DNA from: Falciphora oryzae
Taxonomy: Eukaryota > Ascomycota > Sordariomycetes > Magnaporthales > Magnaporthaceae
DNA length: 11,037 nucleotides
Assembly: GCA_000733355.1 (NCBI GenBank)
Contig: JNVV01000121.1
Location: 5,488 to 16,524, forward strand
Direction of reading: 5' to 3'
Shown here: positions 8,355-11,037 of the stretch, piece by piece
Numbering within the stretch: position 1 is the stretch's first letter
Layout: each line of letters begins with the position of its first letter
Notes under the pieces: generated by a model
Databases searched by the model: none
Told to the model about the DNA's origin: nothing
The model's input: the letters and a program-made list of their open reading frames with translations, nothing else
Translations under genes and position numbers: made by a program

Positions 8355-9770
8355 ATGGCTGCTCCTGCCGAAGTTCGCACCGAAACCACCGGGCTAACGG
8401 GTACCGGCATAGCAGTTAGCCTTCTCGTGCTTACTGTCTTTTTTACGTCGCTTCGTTTCTTCACCCGAGCCACGATCCTCAAAGCTATAGGCAAAGATGA
8501 CTGGGCGGTTCTGGTGGCCACTGTAAGTTAATAACATTGCTTAGCTGGCGGTTTTGTCATCGGTTCTCTCAGGAAAAAAAAGGAAAAGAAAAGAAAGCTT
8601 TATTAATGAATCGATGCTAACGCTATGGGATCCATCAGGTTTTCTGCGTCTGCTGCTCCATCGCGGTGTGTTTCGAAGTCAAGTACGGCATGGGGAGGCA
8701 TATCGAAAACGTCACAAAAACCGAGATGGTGGAACAGATGAAGGTGCCTTCTCCCGCGACACCGTACTCCTCGGCGCCTCCCAGTATCTAATCTCGCTAT
8801 CGCTTCGCAGTTCCTCATGTTCGCCATTTACACCTACAACCTAGGAATGCATTCCGTGAAACTAGGCTTCCTGTTCCAGTACAGGCGCATTTTCCAAAGC
8901 AAAGCCATCCAAACCATCTGCTTCTGGTTCATCATTTACGTTTGTATTTGGGCAATCGTTCAAACTACCCTTTCCAGTTTGACATGTATCCCCGTCGCTA
9001 TTATTTACCCCAGCTTTGCCAACACATGCCTCAGTCCCCTGTTGATCTGGTACATCACCGCCGGGATGAGTATGGCCACCGATTTTGCCATTTTCTCTAT
9101 ACCACTGCCTTCGGTCTGGAAGCTCCAGCTTCCGCCGAAGCAGAGGATTATGGTGATAGGCATTTTCTGCTTGGGTTTTTGGTAAGTTGTAAACCGAGCG
9201 TCACTAACCTGCCCTGCTATTTTTTTTGCTAACCCTATTCCGCCCTCCAGCGTTTGTATCCTTTCTGTTTACCGCATGTTCACCCTTGAAGGCGCGGCCG
9301 GCAGCCTTGACCCGACGTGGGATAACATCGGCGCGGCCATTTGGAGCAGCGTCGAACTCAGCGTCTCCATCATCGTGTCCAGCCTGCCCACCCTCCGCCC
9401 CTTGCTCTCGCGCCTCCTGCCGGGCTCGGGCCTCACGAGCGCCGGCCGCAACCGCAACGCCTACTACATCCGCCACGATGGCGGCCCGACCGGGGCCAGC
9501 CAGCGCGGGACCGGGTCCGCCTTGAACAAGTTCACCGCCATCACCACCGCCACCACTAGCCGCGGCCGCAGCGCCCTGCCCTTAAGCACCAGCACCGAGG
9601 AGCTAGCCCTCAAGCATATGGGGCCCGCGGGCGGCGGCATCAGGGGCGGCTTTTACGCGAGCGCGTCGTCGGAGTCGGACCACGCGAACGGATTCGCGCT
9701 CGAGGGGCAGGAAAACGCGGGGCGCATTATGATGACGACCGAAATAACGGTGAACTCTGGGACGCGGTAG
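8355..9770 (+). CDS. Seven-helix fungal rhodopsin-domain (PTH11-like) integral membrane protein, 4 exons
   Basis: Exons 8355-8522, 8639-8743, 8811-9181 and 9251-9770 give a 387-residue protein with no internal stop. Seven hydrophobic helices are visible: about 14-36, 50-69, 92-115, 126-147, 168-190, 204-222 and 240-261. Family marks are GKDDWAVLVA after helix 1, VKYGMGRH before the first large loop, VEQMK then YNLGMHSVKLGFLFQYRRIF in helix 3, paired loop cysteines (150 and 164), FAIFSIPLPSVWKL after helix 5, and WSSVELSVSIIVSSLPTLRPLL in helix 7. The polar, Gly/Ser-rich C-terminal tail (about 268-387) is cytosolic by analogy. Such proteins sit in the plasma membrane and some PTH11-type members sense surface or host cues; no retinal-binding lysine motif of true opsins is seen and no CFEM domain precedes helix 1, so the ligand is unknown. 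This is the best-supported intact gene here; all three introns fit fungal rules. Confidence 0.88.
8523..8638 (+). other. Intron 1 of the rhodopsin-domain gene
   Basis: Donor GTAAGT, branch site GCTAAC at 8616-8621, acceptor CAG ending 8638; 116 bp, phase 0 (ACT|GTT). It is longer than the other two and contains a purine-rich run (about 8572-8597). An earlier CAG at 8569-8571 is a possible acceptor but would destroy the helix 2 reading. Confidence 0.85.
8744..8810 (+). other. Intron 2 of the rhodopsin-domain gene
   Basis: Donor GTGCCT (weaker than the others), branch-like CTAAT at 8788-8792, acceptor GCAG ending 8810; 67 bp, phase 0 (AAG|TTC). It joins VEQMK to FLMFAIYTYN, as relatives require. 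The intron contains an in-frame stop, so it must be removed. Confidence 0.82.
9182..9250 (+). other. Intron 3 of the rhodopsin-domain gene
   Basis: Donor GTAAGT, branch site GCTAAC at 9229-9234 after a T-run, acceptor CTCCAG ending 9250; 69 bp. It splits a Cys codon (TG|C), giving FCLGFCVCIL across helix 6. Reading through would stop at TAA 9183-9185. Confidence 0.87.
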
Positions 9771-9797
9771 GAAAATATATTGGGGTGTGTCTATTTG

Positions 9798-9828
9798 TTT
9801 TCTTTCTTCCTTTTTTTCTTTCCTCTTT
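9798..9828 (+). repeat. Pyrimidine tract after the rhodopsin-domain gene
   Basis: Thirty-one bases of only C and T, starting 28 bp after the stop codon. It probably lies in the 3' untranslated region; a role in 3'-end formation is possible but not shown. Confidence 0.5.
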
Positions 9829-10601
9829 GGGGTTCTTTGGGTGTCGGTGCGTGAAACGTTATCGGTGGCGTTGGATAACACGTATCGAAACTAGCACATA
9901 TAAGCTTCATTACAGACTGGGCCGTCACGGGGGACAGTGACTGTCTGGCCTTGCCCATGGTGATGCTGCACTGGATGAGCGTCATCGGAATTCTGGACAA
10001 CGGAGGTGCGGTGTCCAGTGGTTTTACATAACAGTTGAAGGAAGTCTTCCCAAACACACTATCCCAGCCTGCTTCCCGTTCTCATATCAGCGTGCCAACA
10101 GCTTTTGAACCATTTGCTGACAGGACGGCCCAACGGAAAAACTGCTGTATTTTTCCAAGCAATCCTCCCAACATCCCTCGGCCGACATCTTCGCCGCGCC
10201 GGCAGCGCCATGAACGGCAGCACCAACCTGAGTCCGGGGAGTTCCACCTATATCAGCCACGGGCGCTCTTCCCCCTTCCCCATTTCCTCCGAAGCATTTT
10301 TCATTCCATGAAAGTAACGTTTATTCTCAAGTACTTGGCCCATATCCCGTCCTCCCATCATGTATGACCACGACGTCTTTGCCGTTCTGACTCCCCATGA
10401 TAGCAGGAACAAGGCCAATAGCGCTTTCAGGCTAGCGCACAACGCGATATGGTTCCAGCCCGCTGTCGGGGGTGTGGCCGAAGAGGCCACCATTGACAGC
10501 CGAGAGCCTACGCCGGCCCGGGAGACGCAGCCAAAGGAGGGCGAAGGAAGCGGCGGTGCCGTGACCGCCTCGTCCTGACCTTCTCTAATCTCATGCGGCT
10601 C
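9829..10601. other. No recognisable gene
   Basis: None of the small frames here resembles a known family. The minus-strand frame that carries the amidase fragment continues open to 10248 and includes one hydrophobic run (LCASLKALLALFLLSW), but this part has no amidase resemblance and I regard it as random read-through. The 3' untranslated region of the rhodopsin-domain gene occupies the left edge. Confidence 0.45.
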
Positions 10602-10835
10602 GACGGTCTCAGAGATGGGATCCAGGCGGGGACGAGCACGGTGACGTCCCATATCCTCCTGGGCCACCGAGGCACCCGCGGGCGAAATGACAGAGCCGTC
10701 GGTTTCGGTGCCTAGGGCTGCGGCGGCGAGGCCCATGGCGAGGCCCATGGCGGTGCCCACGGCGCTGCCGCTCGAGCTGGTGCTGGGGTCCATGTTCAGG
10801 TGGTAGGCGCCCAGGCACTGGCCGCTGTGGGGGCT
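10602..10835 (-). pseudogene. Amidase-signature enzyme fragment
   Basis: On the minus strand, 10826 to 10674 encodes GQCLGAYHLN, then DPSTSSSGSAVG, MGLAMGLAAAALGTETDGSV and ISPAG. This matches the amidase-signature block: the SSSGSAVG segment holds the cis-serine and the Ser of GTETDGS is the nucleophile of the Ser-cisSer-Lys triad. The catalytic Lys, expected some 70-80 residues upstream, is not visible: the frame is closed by TGA at 10838-10836, and no upstream match was found up to the window end. After ISPAG the reading departs from the expected Gly-Ile/Ala-Leu-Lys/Arg-Pro-Thr segment; DPISETVEP (about 10620-10602) may echo the later 'P-I-S-x-T' motif. An exon boundary at CCCACAG (ending at 10825) is possible, so part of the gene could lie beyond the right edge. 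I judge it a broken remnant. Confidence 0.6.
10725..10752 (+). repeat. 12-bp tandem duplication inside the amidase fragment
   Basis: GAGGCCCATGGC occurs twice in succession (10728-10739 and 10740-10751), giving the doubled MGLA-MGLA reading on the minus strand. In relatives the segment between the SSSG and GTETDGS motifs is usually without this repeat, so it looks like a local replication-slippage insertion that kept the frame. Confidence 0.65.
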
Positions 10836-10838
10836 TCA

Positions 10839-11037
10839 GCCTCTGCTAGTGCTTAATCGGGAAAGCTCACCCAGCCAAGCCAATGATCCCAGGGAGCCCT
10901 CAGGGATGTGCTGAAGGGCCAGGGTCAGGGTCAGCAAGGGCTTGGGGGCGGCCGGAACCGCGCATCATGGAAGATGCTGGCCTGGAGGAGAGCAGAGAAG
11001 CAGTCGGGCGATGCTGGGAAACAGCGGCACAGTACCG
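10839..11037. other. Right edge, nothing recognised
   Basis: If the amidase gene once continued upstream (minus strand), its N-terminal part should lie here, but no frame shows it. The sequence contains short direct repeats such as CAGGGTCAGGGTCAG near 10919-10933, without further structure. Confidence 0.35.

Noticed and set aside
9204..9525. ORFs on both strands overlapping exon 4 of the rhodopsin-domain gene
   Set aside because: They are frame shadows of the GC-rich exon; the exon frame carries the conserved helix 7 motif.
10000..10367. Small ORFs on both strands
   Set aside because: No codon bias, no recognised motif, no supporting promoter or splice signals.

Overview
The window looks like nuclear DNA of a filamentous ascomycete, most likely a Sordariomycete. 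The reasons are short introns (67-116 bp) with GT(A/G)AG(T/C)-type donors and CTAA(C/T) branch sites, GC-rich third codon positions, and fungal-specific families: a PTH11/rhodopsin-type seven-helix protein, a fungal-type phosphoinositide phospholipase C and a 'gp1-like' domain. Genus cannot be told from the sequence.

Layout, left to right: (1) 1-986 has no recognisable gene. (2) 987-1768 (+) is a gp1-like gene whose C-terminal domain is intact but whose 5' part is eroded; it holds degenerate 48-bp tandem repeats and has no usable ATG in the domain frame. (3) About 2140-2308 (-) is a short coding-like remnant of unknown origin. (4) 2528-3490 (-) is an intact single-exon gene for an unknown 320-residue acidic/basic, disordered-looking protein, with a TATA box and a pyrimidine-rich leader. 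(5) About 4030-6194 (-) is a phospholipase C pseudogene. Its PH-like, EF-hand-like and catalytic X regions are readable, but it carries two single-base deletions and one larger deletion, and it ends before the Y and C2 domains. (6) About 6437-6971 (+) is a remnant of an HSL-type alpha/beta hydrolase, with one still-perfect intron but no oxyanion-hole or nucleophile motif. (7) 6972-8354 has no gene. (8) 8355-9770 (+) is an intact four-exon seven-helix fungal rhodopsin-domain gene. (9) 9771-10601 has no recognisable gene. (10) About 10602-10835 (-) is a fragment of an amidase-signature enzyme.

The genes do not form an obvious pathway. The main theme is a concentration of broken genes (PLC, hydrolase, amidase, gp1-like, plus an unidentified scrap) around two genes that look intact (the 320-aa protein and the seven-helix receptor-like protein). 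The relics remain GC-rich and readable, and the damage is small deletions and truncations. This argues against heavy repeat-induced point mutation and for recent loss, or in part for base-calling errors in the assembly. No transposase, reverse transcriptase, CRISPR array, tRNA or rRNA was seen.
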